Shown: piece after piece, positions 4,347 to 11,106 of the stretch
How the letters are laid out: every line of letters starts with the position of its first letter
Position numbering within the stretch: position 1 is the first letter of the stretch
DNA from: Microcaldota archaeon
GTDB taxonomy: Archaea; Micrarchaeota; Micrarchaeia; Micrarchaeales; CABMGC01
Direction of reading: 5' to 3'
NCBI GenBank assembly: GCA_028867095.1
Contig: JAGWHA010000017.1
Span: 1-12,301 of the forward strand
DNA length: 12,301 nt
Translations under genes and position numbers: made by a program
The notes under the pieces: generated by a model
What the model saw: only the letters and a program-made list of their open reading frames with translations
Told to the model about the DNA's origin: nothing
The model's database searches: none

Positions 4347-6185
4347 ATGTTTGCAAGGCATTACTACCTTCTTCTGGGGATATTATCACTGTGCCTTTCG
4401 TATGTCCTGTTCACCGGGCAGCAGTATTTCTCGCTCGGCGCAATGCTCGGCCTATTCGCGCTCACAATCATCTCCGCGGCACTGTTCATCCTGCCCCACA
4501 TATATCCGCGCAGGATTGAAAATCCCAGACTTTTTTGGGGGTTCCTTCTCGCGGTGCTTGCCCTGGCCGCATACGAATGCATATTCAATTTGGTGAGCCC
4601 GGATTTTGGGCTGAGCATCAGCGGAACTGCAGTCCTGGTTGCTGCTGCGACTGGGATATCTGTGGCAGGGATATACTATGCGGCCAAGCTGACCTCGAAG
4701 CTCGAGGGAAATGTGAGGATAATTTCGGTCTTGGGGGCGCTTGCGGTTGTAGCCCTTGCGGCATACTCGGTAATGTACGTAATAAACCAGGTAAACTGGG
4801 GCGGGGTGGACGAGCTGGTGTTCAACTACTACGGGGCATACCTGTTTGTGCACGGGCAGGACCCGTACACCGCAAGCATGCAGTACGCGCTTGCGCAGTA
4901 TAATGTCCAGCCGACAGTGCAGCTCAACGGCCAGTATGACTTTGCATATCCTTATCCGGCGCTGAGCTTCGTTGCGTTTGCGCTGCTGCCTCTGCTTGGG
5001 ATAACAAACCTGCTCGCATTCACATACATTGTGATCTTCATTTCGATTGCCGCGGGGTTCTTGCTCTACAGGAGGTCCGAGAGCAACAGGTACCTGCTCA
5101 TACCGATTGCTGGGTGGCTTGTTGCGACCTTTGCGCTAGTCGGCACAGTGGCGCAGTACCTTGCGGTATCGGTATTCCTGCTGCTTGCGTACCTCTACAG
5201 GGGGAGGCCGATCGTCTCGGGGATCCTGCTTGGGCTCGGGGCCAGCACGCAGCAGGTTGCCTGGTTTGGGATACCATTTTTCTACGTGCTCACACTCAGG
5301 GAAAGGGGGACGAGGGCGCTTCTTTGCGCCGCTGCGGCGTCGCTTGCGGTTTTCCTTGCGGCAAACATCTATTTCGTGGCGATAGGGCCTGCTGCGATAG
5401 GAAACATCTTCGGGATATTCGGGCTGGACAAGCTTCCGTTCTATGGCACAAACATAATGCAGCTGATAGTGGCGTTCTACCCGCTGCCTTACTGGTATTC
5501 GGTGTTTGCATCAGGGCTCTTTATGGCCGTGATGCTTGCGCTTTACTTTGTATATACCAAGAGCCTCAAGCCGATAATTGCAATTGTGCCGATGATGATC
5601 TTCTTCCTCTCCTGGAGGAACATAACGATCTACGGGCTTCCATTCATCCCGATACTGCTTGCGACGTATTTCTGGAGGGACCACCGTGCGTATGAGGACC
5701 TGCGAAAAAACAGGAGGCCCATACTTTACGCAGTTTTTGGAATGCTGATTGTGGATTTGGCCGTCGCGCTGGCGGCCCACGCCGCTTATGCGGCCAGCCC
5801 GCAGCACCTTGGGATCACGCAGGCGATCCCGATAATATCGCTGCAAAACGGATACTATGGGCCGTCGTTTGGGCTGATAGGAATTAGGGTGGCATTGGAT
5901 AACACATTTGACACCGCCCAGAATGTCTCTTTCTATATAGTGAGCAGGGGGCCAAACGGGGAGAGATATGTCCTTAGCCAGTCGCTAAACAGCTCAATGG
6001 CGCACTCCTCCTCAAACTACACCCTAAGCTACCCGCTGCAGCTCATAAACAACAACACGCAAATAGAGGTCTTCGCCTTCAGCCAGGACTACATCTCCTC
6101 GAGGGGGATAAACTTCTCAAGGCTCGGCTACGGGGTTCCGGTCCAGCAAAATGGGAATGCGACGCTGCCTGCGGGACTGCCGTGA
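4347..6185 (+). CDS. GT-C fold membrane glycosyltransferase (GT87-like) with sequon-rich C-terminal domain
   Basis: This 612-aa polytopic membrane protein has about 12 hydrophobic segments between residues 5 and 482. The loop after the fourth or fifth segment has VDELVFNYYGAYLFVHGQDP (154-173) with an acidic D155-E156 pair and then PY, and YPYPALSFV at 201. These are the arrangement seen in GT87/DUF2029-type polyprenyl-phosphate-sugar-dependent transferases. The likely role is adding a sugar, perhaps mannose, to a lipid or glycan on the outer face of the membrane. Residues 485-612 form a soluble, probably external domain with six N-glycosylation sequons (N526, N548, N557, N569, N589, N604). 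A TTG-initiated form would add three residues; BoxA spacing favours ATG 4347. The stop is 5 bp from the convergent ftsY stop. Confidence 0.75.
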   Translation: MFARHYYLLLGILSLCLSYVLFTGQQYFSLGAMLGLFALTIISAALFILPHIYPRRIENPRLFWGFLLAVLALAAYECIFNLVSPDFGLSISGTAVLVAAATGISVAGIYYAAKLTSKLEGNVRIISVLGALAVVALAAYSVMYVINQVNWGGVDELVFNYYGAYLFVHGQDPYTASMQYALAQYNVQPTVQLNGQYDFAYPYPALSFVAFALLPLLGITNLLAFTYIVIFISIAAGFLLYRRSESNRYLLIPIAGWLVATFALVGTVAQYLAVSVFLLLAYLYRGRPIVSGILLGLGASTQQVAWFGIPFFYVLTLRERGTRALLCAAAASLAVFLAANIYFVAIGPAAIGNIFGIFGLDKLPFYGTNIMQLIVAFYPLPYWYSVFASGLFMAVMLALYFVYTKSLKPIIAIVPMMIFFLSWRNITIYGLPFIPILLATYFWRDHRAYEDLRKNRRPILYAVFGMLIVDLAVALAAHAAYAASPQHLGITQAIPIISLQNGYYGPSFGLIGIRVALDNTFDTAQNVSFYIVSRGPNGERYVLSQSLNSSMAHSSSNYTLSYPLQLINNNTQIEVFAFSQDYISSRGINFSRLGYGVPVQQNGNATLPAGLP

Positions 6186-6190
6186 TTGGT

Positions 6191-7468
6191 TTATCCCGAG
6201 ACGATGTTGTCGGCAATGTACGATGGGCTGTATCGCATGAGGTCAGCATACTTCTCCCCCATCCCAAAATATAGTATAGGCACTGGCGAGGAGCCCAGTA
6301 TTGAGATTGTGTTGCCGCCCTTCGCGTCGCAGTCGAGCTTTGTGAGGATTATCCCGTCCAGCCCTATCGCGCTGTTGAACTCCCTGACTTGGTCTATTAT
6401 CGCGCTTCCGGTTATGCTCTCGCCGATGAACACCTTCATGTCAGGGGCGGTGACGCGGACCATCTTTCTCATCTCGTCCATGAGGCTCTTGTTCGTGTCC
6501 TGCCTTCCCGCGCTGTCTATCAGCACGACGTCTATTCGGTGCGCCTTTGCATACTCGATGGAATCAAACGCCACGCTTGCAGGGTCTGCGCCGTACGTTC
6601 CCTTTATCGCCTTTATGCCCAGCTTCTCCGCATGGTAAACAGTCTGCTCAACAGCGGCGGCCCTGAAGGTGTCGCTCGCCGAGAGAACGCACGTTAGGCC
6701 GTTTGACAGGACAAGGTTTGCGATCTTTGCCATTGTGGTCGTCTTTCCTGCGCCGTTTGGGCCGATGAACAGAATCTTGAACGGCGTCTGGTTGCTTGCC
6801 TTCTTGTCCAGCGCCATTTTGAGCAGATCGGCGCTTGAGCCCTTGTCCAGTATTCCGTAGAGCGACTCCTTGACCACGCCGTTTATGTGGGGCGTCATCG
6901 CCTTTGTCTCCACCGTCGCGCCCACCAGCTTTCGCTTTATGCTATCTACGAGCTTCTCGGCCACATCATAGTTCACGTCCGCCTCGACCAGCGAGAGCTT
7001 GAAGTTCTCAAGCAGCTCGTCGACGTCCTGCTCCTTGATTGTCACTTTCCCGATTATGACGCTCTTTATCTTTGAGATCACGGAGAGCTTTGGCTTCTCT
7101 GTGAGGATGTTCTTTCTCTCCCCCTTGATTTCAGGAGGCTTCTGCACAGGAGTTGGGGCTGCCGGCTTTGGAATTTCAACTTTTGGCTGCGGGGATTCCA
7201 TCTTTTGCTGAATTGGTTTGGGAATTGCCTGGGCGGCAGGCCCTGGAATCACCGCTTTTTCCTCCGGTGCCTTTGGTGCGCTTATCGCCTTCTCTTGAAT
7301 GGGCTCATTTTTAGGGAGCGCGACTTCCTCCTCTTCGTCGCGCCTTGGCAAGGATTGTTCAGGCTCGCTTTTCGGGAGCGACGCCTCAATGGGTTCGGCC
7401 TTGGACTCCTCCTTTTTGACTATCGACCCGACAAGGTCGGAGAATTTCTTCTTTAGGCCCTCAAACAT
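6191..7468 (-). CDS. ftsY: Signal recognition particle receptor FtsY
   Basis: This 425-aa protein is an SRP GTPase. An N-terminal amphipathic segment (MFEGLKKKFSDLVG) is probably a membrane-targeting helix. A charged, Pro/Lys/Glu-rich linker fills about 20-120, followed by the four-helix N domain (about 128-225) and the G domain. G motifs: P-loop GPNGAGKTTT (236-245), DTFRAAA (266-272), DSAGR (318-322), TKLD (376-379) and the closing FGMGEKYADL (401-410). The absence of a Met-rich M domain excludes Ffh/SRP54. It docks ribosome-SRP complexes at the membrane for co-translational insertion. The gene lies 6 bp after prefoldin alpha, the usual archaeal order. Confidence 0.95.
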   Translation of the reverse strand: MFEGLKKKFSDLVGSIVKKEESKAEPIEASLPKSEPEQSLPRRDEEEEVALPKNEPIQEKAISAPKAPEEKAVIPGPAAQAIPKPIQQKMESPQPKVEIPKPAAPTPVQKPPEIKGERKNILTEKPKLSVISKIKSVIIGKVTIKEQDVDELLENFKLSLVEADVNYDVAEKLVDSIKRKLVGATVETKAMTPHINGVVKESLYGILDKGSSADLLKMALDKKASNQTPFKILFIGPNGAGKTTTMAKIANLVLSNGLTCVLSASDTFRAAAVEQTVYHAEKLGIKAIKGTYGADPASVAFDSIEYAKAHRIDVVLIDSAGRQDTNKSLMDEMRKMVRVTAPDMKVFIGESITGSAIIDQVREFNSAIGLDGIILTKLDCDAKGGNTISILGSSPVPILYFGMGEKYADLMRYSPSYIADNIVSG

Positions 7469-7474
7469 GGTAAT

Positions 7475-7888
7475 TCACTGGGTTTGCTGCAGGGAGTTTA
7501 TCTTGGAGGTGATGTCCATTATCTCCTTCTCCAGCTTCTGGCGCTGCTCGATCAGCTGCTTCATGTTTTTTTGGAGCTTCTCGTGGTTCGCTGACACCAT
7601 CTGCTTTGCATCCTCCACCTTTTTCTCCACCAAGTATCCCGCGCCGACGCTTGTTATCACGCTCTTCACCTCCTTTGTGCTTGTCTGGAGGTAGGTTCCC
7701 CCCTCGAGCCCCACAAGCATGTTGGCGTTCTGGAGCTTGTCGATGTTGTCGAAGACCTGGAGGTTCCTGTCGAACGCGGAGGCCGCCATCATGTAGTTTG
7801 AGATCTCCCCGACCACCGCCTCGTACTCTCTTGTGTAAGCGTCGTACAGGTACTTTAGCTGCTCGAATTCCTCTTGCTTGCTTGCCAT
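7475..7888 (-). CDS. pfdA: Prefoldin subunit alpha
   Basis: This 137-aa protein has the prefoldin alpha layout: an N-terminal coiled coil (about 1-45, EEFEQLKYLYDAYTREYEAV), a central beta-hairpin part containing LVGLEGGTYLQTS (about 58-70), and a C-terminal coiled coil (about 88-135). Two alpha and four beta subunits form the jellyfish-shaped chaperone that holds unfolded proteins and passes them to the thermosome. It sits directly upstream of ftsY, as in many archaea. A Shine-Dalgarno-like GATGAT stands 3 nt before the ATG, and the gene has its own BoxA upstream. Confidence 0.9.
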   Translation of the reverse strand: MASKQEEFEQLKYLYDAYTREYEAVVGEISNYMMAASAFDRNLQVFDNIDKLQNANMLVGLEGGTYLQTSTKEVKSVITSVGAGYLVEKKVEDAKQMVSANHEKLQKNMKQLIEQRQKLEKEIMDITSKINSLQQTQ

Positions 7889-7918
7889 ATGATCATCAAA
7901 TACATTTGGGTCGGGTTT

Positions 7919-7932
7919 TATTTATACCTTGC
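7919..7932 (-). promoter_or_regulatory. Promoter of pfdA-ftsY
   Basis: The minus strand reads GCAAGG (BRE, 7932-7927) then TATAAATA (7926-7919), predicting a start near 7896 and a leader of about 8 nt. It lies in the 77-bp gap after aIF6, so pfdA-ftsY can be transcribed independently of the ribosomal operon. Confidence 0.6.
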
Positions 7933-7965
7933 TTTTGCAGAATAAGAAAACTTATCTGGCGAGGA

Positions 7966-8634
7966 CTAGAAACCTAGCGCCTGGGCCATCCTCGCCATCT
8001 CAAACCCGGTAGACTGCGCCCCGACAAGTATGCCGTTTGAGTTTGCAATCGTGCAAAGGCCGATGTTTAGCGAGCCGGTGTTTCCGGTGGACTGCTCCGC
8101 CTCCATCTTGAGGATTCCCTCGAGCTCCTTCTTTTCCTCCTCGGTTACCCTGTTGTTTAGCACGACCCCCTTGTTTGTTAGTATGTTGTTTGCGCCAACA
8201 GTGCTGAATCCGGCAATCGACCTTCTTATCGTCTCGACTCCGAGCACGTCGGCTATCTCCTTCTCGTCCTTTTGGCTGTAGTAGGGATTTATGATTGCGA
8301 TCCTGTCGTTTGCGAGTATGTTGTTTCTCAGCGCGTTCATGTCCGACTTGAAGACGTCGACGCTGAACTCCTTGAGCTCCCTTTTTATGTGCTCGACCTC
8401 GGTGTGGTAGGATGTGAACGGGAGCAGCACCCCGTTCGAGTTCGCGGAGACGTATATGCCCATCAGGTGCGAGTTGTCTATGTTGCCCCCTATCACCTTC
8501 ACCCCCAGCGTCTCGGCCATCAGCTCGATCTTCTTGTGGGCGGCGTTGCTCCCCACGATTGCGAACTTGTCAGTAGCGATTCCGAACGCCCCGATGTAGC
8601 TGTTCCCTTCTATGGCTAGCCTTGCGATCCCCAT
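7966..8634 (-). CDS. eif6: Translation initiation factor 6 (aIF6)
   Basis: This 222-aa protein is full length for aIF6 and shows the repeated alpha/beta (pentein) pattern. Examples are IGAFGIATDKFAIVG near 14-28, NSHLMGIYVSANSNGVLLP near 54-72, NDRIAIINP, VGANNILTNKGVVLN near 145-160, and TIANSNGILVG near 196-206. It binds the large ribosomal subunit and prevents its joining to the small subunit. Its position behind L31e is a classic archaeal arrangement. The 36-bp gap from L31e contains a TATA-like CTAAATAAA overlapping the L31e stop, so an internal promoter is possible but weak. The L18a/LX gene that often follows aIF6 is absent here. Confidence 0.94.
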   Translation of the reverse strand: MGIARLAIEGNSYIGAFGIATDKFAIVGSNAAHKKIELMAETLGVKVIGGNIDNSHLMGIYVSANSNGVLLPFTSYHTEVEHIKRELKEFSVDVFKSDMNALRNNILANDRIAIINPYYSQKDEKEIADVLGVETIRRSIAGFSTVGANNILTNKGVVLNNRVTEEEKKELEGILKMEAEQSTGNTGSLNIGLCTIANSNGILVGAQSTGFEMARMAQALGF

Positions 8635-8670
8635 GGTGACTTTACCTTAAGTATAACTTGAGAATTAGGT

Positions 8671-9075
8671 TTATTTAGCCTCTTTGGCCTCTTCCTTCTT
8701 TGGAGCCGCCGCCTTCTTTGGCTTTGGGGCAGCTGCAGGCTTTGACTCTGTCTTTGCCTCCGCCTTCTTTGCGGCGGGAGCTGCGGACTTCTTTGCCTCA
8801 ACAGGCTTCACGGTGACCTTTGGAGGGTTCAGCAGTGAGACTGTCGCCTTGTTTGCGTCCTTTGTTATCTTTATCTCAAGCCTGCTCATCCTTATCCCCG
8901 TGTTGATCATCATGAACTGCGCGAGGCTCTGGTCGATCCTCACGTTGTCTGCAGTGACCTTTGAGATCTTTCCCACCGCCTCCCTCAGGTACTTGATTGC
9001 CATCTTCCTTCTCCTCGGCTCGTGTATCTTGACCAGTCTCTTCCTCAAGCTTATCGTTGCTGCTATGTCTGCCAT
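8671..9075 (-). CDS. rpl31e: Large ribosomal subunit protein eL31 with long Lys/Ala-rich C-terminal tail
   Basis: Residues about 1-92 match L31e (RLVKIHEPRRRKMAIKYLRE, DQSLAQFMMINTGIRMSRLE). They are followed by about 42 residues of low-complexity Ala/Lys/Pro/Glu sequence rich in AAPKK-like units. Typical archaeal L31e is about 80-95 aa, so the tail is an addition; it resembles histone-H1-like disordered tails and may bind rRNA or other polyanions. The core lies at the polypeptide exit-tunnel rim in known structures. The gene follows L39e with a 4-bp gap, and a GTGAT Shine-Dalgarno-like motif formed partly by the L39e stop stands 3 nt before the ATG. Confidence 0.92.
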   Translation of the reverse strand: MADIAATISLRKRLVKIHEPRRRKMAIKYLREAVGKISKVTADNVRIDQSLAQFMMINTGIRMSRLEIKITKDANKATVSLLNPPKVTVKPVEAKKSAAPAAKKAEAKTESKPAAAPKPKKAAAPKKEEAKEAK

Positions 9076-9079
9076 ATGA

Positions 9080-9238
9080 TCACTTTGGTGTCCTGAGCTT
9101 TCTGTGCCTCCATTCCCTCTGGAATCTGTTGTGCTGCACCTTTCGGTGCGTCCTTAGTATTGCCAGAACCGGGATCCTCCTGTTGCGCTTGAGGCTCTTC
9201 CCGAGCGAACGCTTCTGCGACAGTGTTTTCTTGCTCAT
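9080..9238 (-). CDS. rpl39e: Large ribosomal subunit protein eL39
   Basis: This 52-aa, very basic protein is the full L39e (MSKKTLSQKRSLGKSLKRNR, then RIPVLAILRTHRKVQHN and WRHRKLR). It lines the nascent-chain exit tunnel. Two adjacent ATGs (9241 and 9238) are possible starts; the family start MSKKT favours 9238. The frame is open further upstream, but that part overlaps PDCD5 and is not family sequence. The GTGAT before the start overlaps the PDCD5 stop codon, so translation is probably coupled. Confidence 0.95.
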   Translation of the reverse strand: MSKKTLSQKRSLGKSLKRNRRIPVLAILRTHRKVQHNRFQREWRHRKLRTPK

Positions 9239-9242
9239 CATA

Positions 9243-9542
9243 TCACTTGTGTTTGAACTCAATCTTCGGCTCCTCCTTTGCGGTGAGCCTTGCGAGCAGA
9301 TCCTTTATCTGCGCCTCTGTTATCTTCCCAGGCAGCCTGTTGCTCTGGTACATCGAGATTATTACCTCGATCATCTTGTTGTAAACCTCGGGACTTGCGA
9401 TCCTTACGTTTGCCATCCTCTCATAGGCCTCTACTGTCAGAAACCTCTTTAGTATGTCCCTCTTTTGCTGCTCGAGTTGCTGCTCCTGCATCCTTTTCTG
9501 CATCGCCTTCCTTGCGGCGTCGTTCTCGTTGCCCTCAGCCAC
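9243..9542 (-). CDS. PDCD5-family DNA-binding protein
   Basis: This 99-aa protein matches the archaeal/eukaryal PDCD5 (TFAR19) family: a charged N-terminal helix (ARKAMQKRMQEQQLEQQKRD) and a three-helix core with LKRFLTVEAYERMANVRIA and IISMYQSNRLPGKITEAQIK. It ends in a basic tail. Archaeal members bind double-stranded DNA; the cellular role is unclear, though the constant link to L39e/L31e/aIF6 suggests a role near ribosome production. It starts with GTG directly after the S19e TAA stop (TAAGTG), with no spacing, which indicates translational coupling. Confidence 0.9.
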   Translation of the reverse strand: MAEGNENDAARKAMQKRMQEQQLEQQKRDILKRFLTVEAYERMANVRIASPEVYNKMIEVIISMYQSNRLPGKITEAQIKDLLARLTAKEEPKIEFKHK

Positions 9543-9962
9543 TTAAACACCGGACTTTACCAGTTCGTTGCTTACCTTGTCCATGAACGACTTTCCTGTC
9601 GGGGTGATTACCCTTCCCTTCGGGGTCGTCTTGATGTACTTGAGCTTCTCGAGCGAGTCGAATGCGTCCTTTATGACGCTGCCCCCTGCCCTCTTGTGGT
9701 GGTGGCGGTGAATCGTGTGGAGCTTTCGTGTCCCGTACTTTGTCCTCATCCTAGATATCCCAATCGGGCCGTTGAGGTAGACCTGCCTGAGCAGCGATGC
9801 GCACCTCACGAAATAGAAGTCGGGATCGCTTGGGACCCTCTCCCTGCTCGGTCCGCTCTTCACGAACGTGACATAACCCGGGGCGACAACGCCCTCGCTC
9901 TTTAGCTTCTCGCTCGCCTTCCTTATGAGCATCGAGCCATCTACGTCTAGAACATTTGCCAT
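9543..9962 (-). CDS. rps19e: Small ribosomal subunit protein eS19
   Basis: This 139-aa protein is full length for S19e. It shows the winged-helix core with DPDFYFVRCASLLRQVYLNG, then GPIGISRMRTKYGTRK near 83-98, HHHKRAGGSVIKDAF and the C-terminal LEKLKYIKTTPKGRVITPTG. It is a small-subunit head protein with a role in 18S-type rRNA maturation in eukaryotes. It is the first gene of a five-gene operon (S19e, PDCD5, L39e, L31e, aIF6). A BoxA at 9999-9989 predicts a leader of only about 5 nt. Confidence 0.95.
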   Translation of the reverse strand: MANVLDVDGSMLIRKASEKLKSEGVVAPGYVTFVKSGPSRERVPSDPDFYFVRCASLLRQVYLNGPIGISRMRTKYGTRKLHTIHRHHHKRAGGSVIKDAFDSLEKLKYIKTTPKGRVITPTGKSFMDKVSNELVKSGV

Positions 9963-9988
9963 TCAAAACAACCTTTGGTTTTTTTCGG

Positions 9989-9999
9989 TTAAATAAAAG
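9989..9999 (-). promoter_or_regulatory. Promoter of the S19e-aIF6 operon
   Basis: The minus strand reads CTTTTATTTAA, centred about 32 bp upstream of the S19e ATG, giving a very short leader. A perfect 5-bp dyad GTTAA-AGAA-TTAAC (10006-10019) lies just upstream and may be a regulator site; that is weak. Confidence 0.5.
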
Positions 10000-10047
10000 T
10001 GAGCCGTTAAAGAATTAACAGACTGACAGTGATTATTATGAGGAGCA

Positions 10048-10061
10048 TTAAATATATATTT
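10048..10061 (+). promoter_or_regulatory. Promoter of rpoL
   Basis: The + strand has purine-rich GAGGAGCA followed by TTAAATATATATTT, a strong BoxA. It predicts a start near 10078 and a leader of about 27 nt before the rpoL ATG at 10105. Confidence 0.55.
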
Positions 10062-10104
10062 GTTGTCATACTCAACTATCTTATCCAATCTAATTGTGGT
10101 TATC

Positions 10105-10371
10105 ATGAAGATCAAAATAATAGAGGATGAGCCTAAGAGCCTCATCGTTGAGTTTGAGGGCATGGACAGGGCAATCCCTGAACTGATAAAGACGAAGCTC
10201 CAGGAGATGAAGGACGTCGACTTTGTGAGCGCAAACAAGCCTCACCCCGAGCAGGGATGGCCGCAGCTCATAGTAAAGTCTAGCAAGAGCGCAAAGCCGC
10301 TGGTCCTAAAGGCGATCGAGCAGGTCCAGGAGGAGATGCAGGAGCTCAAGGCGCAGATCCCGAAGAAGTAG
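10105..10371 (+). CDS. rpoL: DNA-directed RNA polymerase subunit L
   Basis: This 88-aa protein matches archaeal RpoL (Rpb11 homologue): KIIEDEPKSLIVEFEGMD, then AIPELIKTKLQEMKDVDFVS and the conserved HPEQGWPQLIVK strand, followed by a long C-terminal helix. It pairs with RpoD to nucleate RNA polymerase assembly. The frame is open upstream to 10060, but family alignment and the GTGGTTATC before the ATG support 10105. DUF99 follows after 4 bp, so they form an operon. Confidence 0.93.
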   Translation: MKIKIIEDEPKSLIVEFEGMDRAIPELIKTKLQEMKDVDFVSANKPHPEQGWPQLIVKSSKSAKPLVLKAIEQVQEEMQELKAQIPKK

Positions 10372-10375
10372 ATTT

Positions 10376-10924
10376 ATGATGAAGGGAGGAATACGGATTC
10401 TTGCCGTTGAGGACGGCCCATTTACAAGGAAGGACAAGGCCTCGCTCGCGGTATGCTTATTGGGCAGGGATGGAATCGTAGAGGGCATGCTCTCATTCAT
10501 GGTAGCAGTTGACGGTGATGATGCAACCGATAAGCTGCTAAATGCAATCAGAAAATCGCGATTTTCGGGGCAGGTCAAGATGATTGCGATGAATGGCATA
10601 ACGCTTGGCGGGCTCAACATAGTCGACATGACAAAACTTCACGCCTCGCTTAAAATACCAGTTATAGCGATAACTAGGAAGAGGCCGAGGCGGACGCTGA
10701 TGCTCAAGACGATGAAAAAATATTCCGGCAGGGAGAAGGTTGGGATCTTCAAGGACATTGCAAAAAACGCATCGCTCGACAGGGTGGATGGCTTCTATGT
10801 GCAGAGCCTTGGGATTAAAAAGTCTGAGATAGGCAAGTTCATGCAGACATCGCTGAGCCTGCTTAGGCTCGGGCACATAGTAGCAAGCGGGATAGTGAAG
10901 GGAGAATCCAAGGGCTCGCTTTGA
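10376..10924 (+). CDS. DUF99 family protein, endonuclease V-like fold
   Basis: This 182-aa protein matches DUF99: RILAVEDGPF near 7-16, the hallmark NGITLGGLNIVD near 73-84, and IAITRKRP at 97-104. DUF99 proteins are related in fold to endonuclease V and are suspected to act on damaged (deaminated) or RNA substrates, but no activity is established here. Typical members carry a second acidic residue in the first strand; D13 of the VEDGPF motif is the visible candidate. Two in-frame ATGs (10376, 10379) are possible. It lies 4 bp after rpoL. Its TGA abuts the TAA of the convergent 43-aa ORF with no gap. Confidence 0.85.
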   Translation: MMKGGIRILAVEDGPFTRKDKASLAVCLLGRDGIVEGMLSFMVAVDGDDATDKLLNAIRKSRFSGQVKMIAMNGITLGGLNIVDMTKLHASLKIPVIAITRKRPRRTLMLKTMKKYSGREKVGIFKDIAKNASLDRVDGFYVQSLGIKKSEIGKFMQTSLSLLRLGHIVASGIVKGESKGSL

Positions 10925-11056
10925 TTAGCCTCTCTGCTGTATGACCTGCGCTGCGTACTTGGGATTTTCCTTCTTGGAATCCTTTGGGCTGAGCTGGATT
11001 ATGTAAGAAAGATTTAGCCTGTTGCCTTCGATCAGTTTCTGCATTCCGTCCACCAC
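10925..11056 (-). CDS. Unrecognised 43-aa small protein
   Basis: I translated this on the minus strand from GTG at 11056 to TAA at 10927-10925. The product starts MVDGMQKLIEGNRLNLSYII and ends KKENPKYAAQVIQQRG. It is mixed hydrophobic/charged, with no Cys, no signal peptide and no membrane segment, and I do not recognise the family. Support for a real gene: the stop abuts the DUF99 stop exactly (TGATTA), the start is 26 bp from the centre of a TATA box, the codon choice resembles the neighbours, and it fills an otherwise unexplained 180-bp gap. An internal ATG at 11044 would give a 39-aa version. The same TATA box serves the divergent methyltransferase gene. Confidence 0.55.
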   Translation of the reverse strand: MVDGMQKLIEGNRLNLSYIIQLSPKDSKKENPKYAAQVIQQRG

Positions 11057-11077
11057 TACTGTTGTTGTTTTCTAAGG

Positions 11078-11085
11078 TATTTATT
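11078..11085. promoter_or_regulatory. TATA box shared by two divergent genes
   Basis: TATTTATT (AATAAATA on the minus strand) is centred at 11081.5, exactly midway between the GTG starts at 11056 (-) and 11107 (+), about 25.5 bp from each. A BRE-like CTAAGG precedes it on the + side and AAAAGC on the minus side. Both transcripts would be leaderless. Confidence 0.5.
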
Positions 11086-11106
11086 GCTTTTCTGCCAAGT
11101 TAAAGC

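Noticed and set aside
5114..5695. 193-aa Cys-rich open frame on the + strand
   Set aside because: Off-frame reading of the GT87-like membrane protein gene; the real frame has clear membrane segments and motifs.
8684..9079. 131-aa hydrophobic open frame on the + strand resembling a membrane protein
   Set aside because: It is the exact antisense of L31e; Ala/Lys-rich codons read backwards give Phe/Ala-rich sequence.
9963..10238. 91-aa open frame on the - strand
   Set aside because: It covers the S19e/rpoL promoter region and the antisense of rpoL, with no family match.
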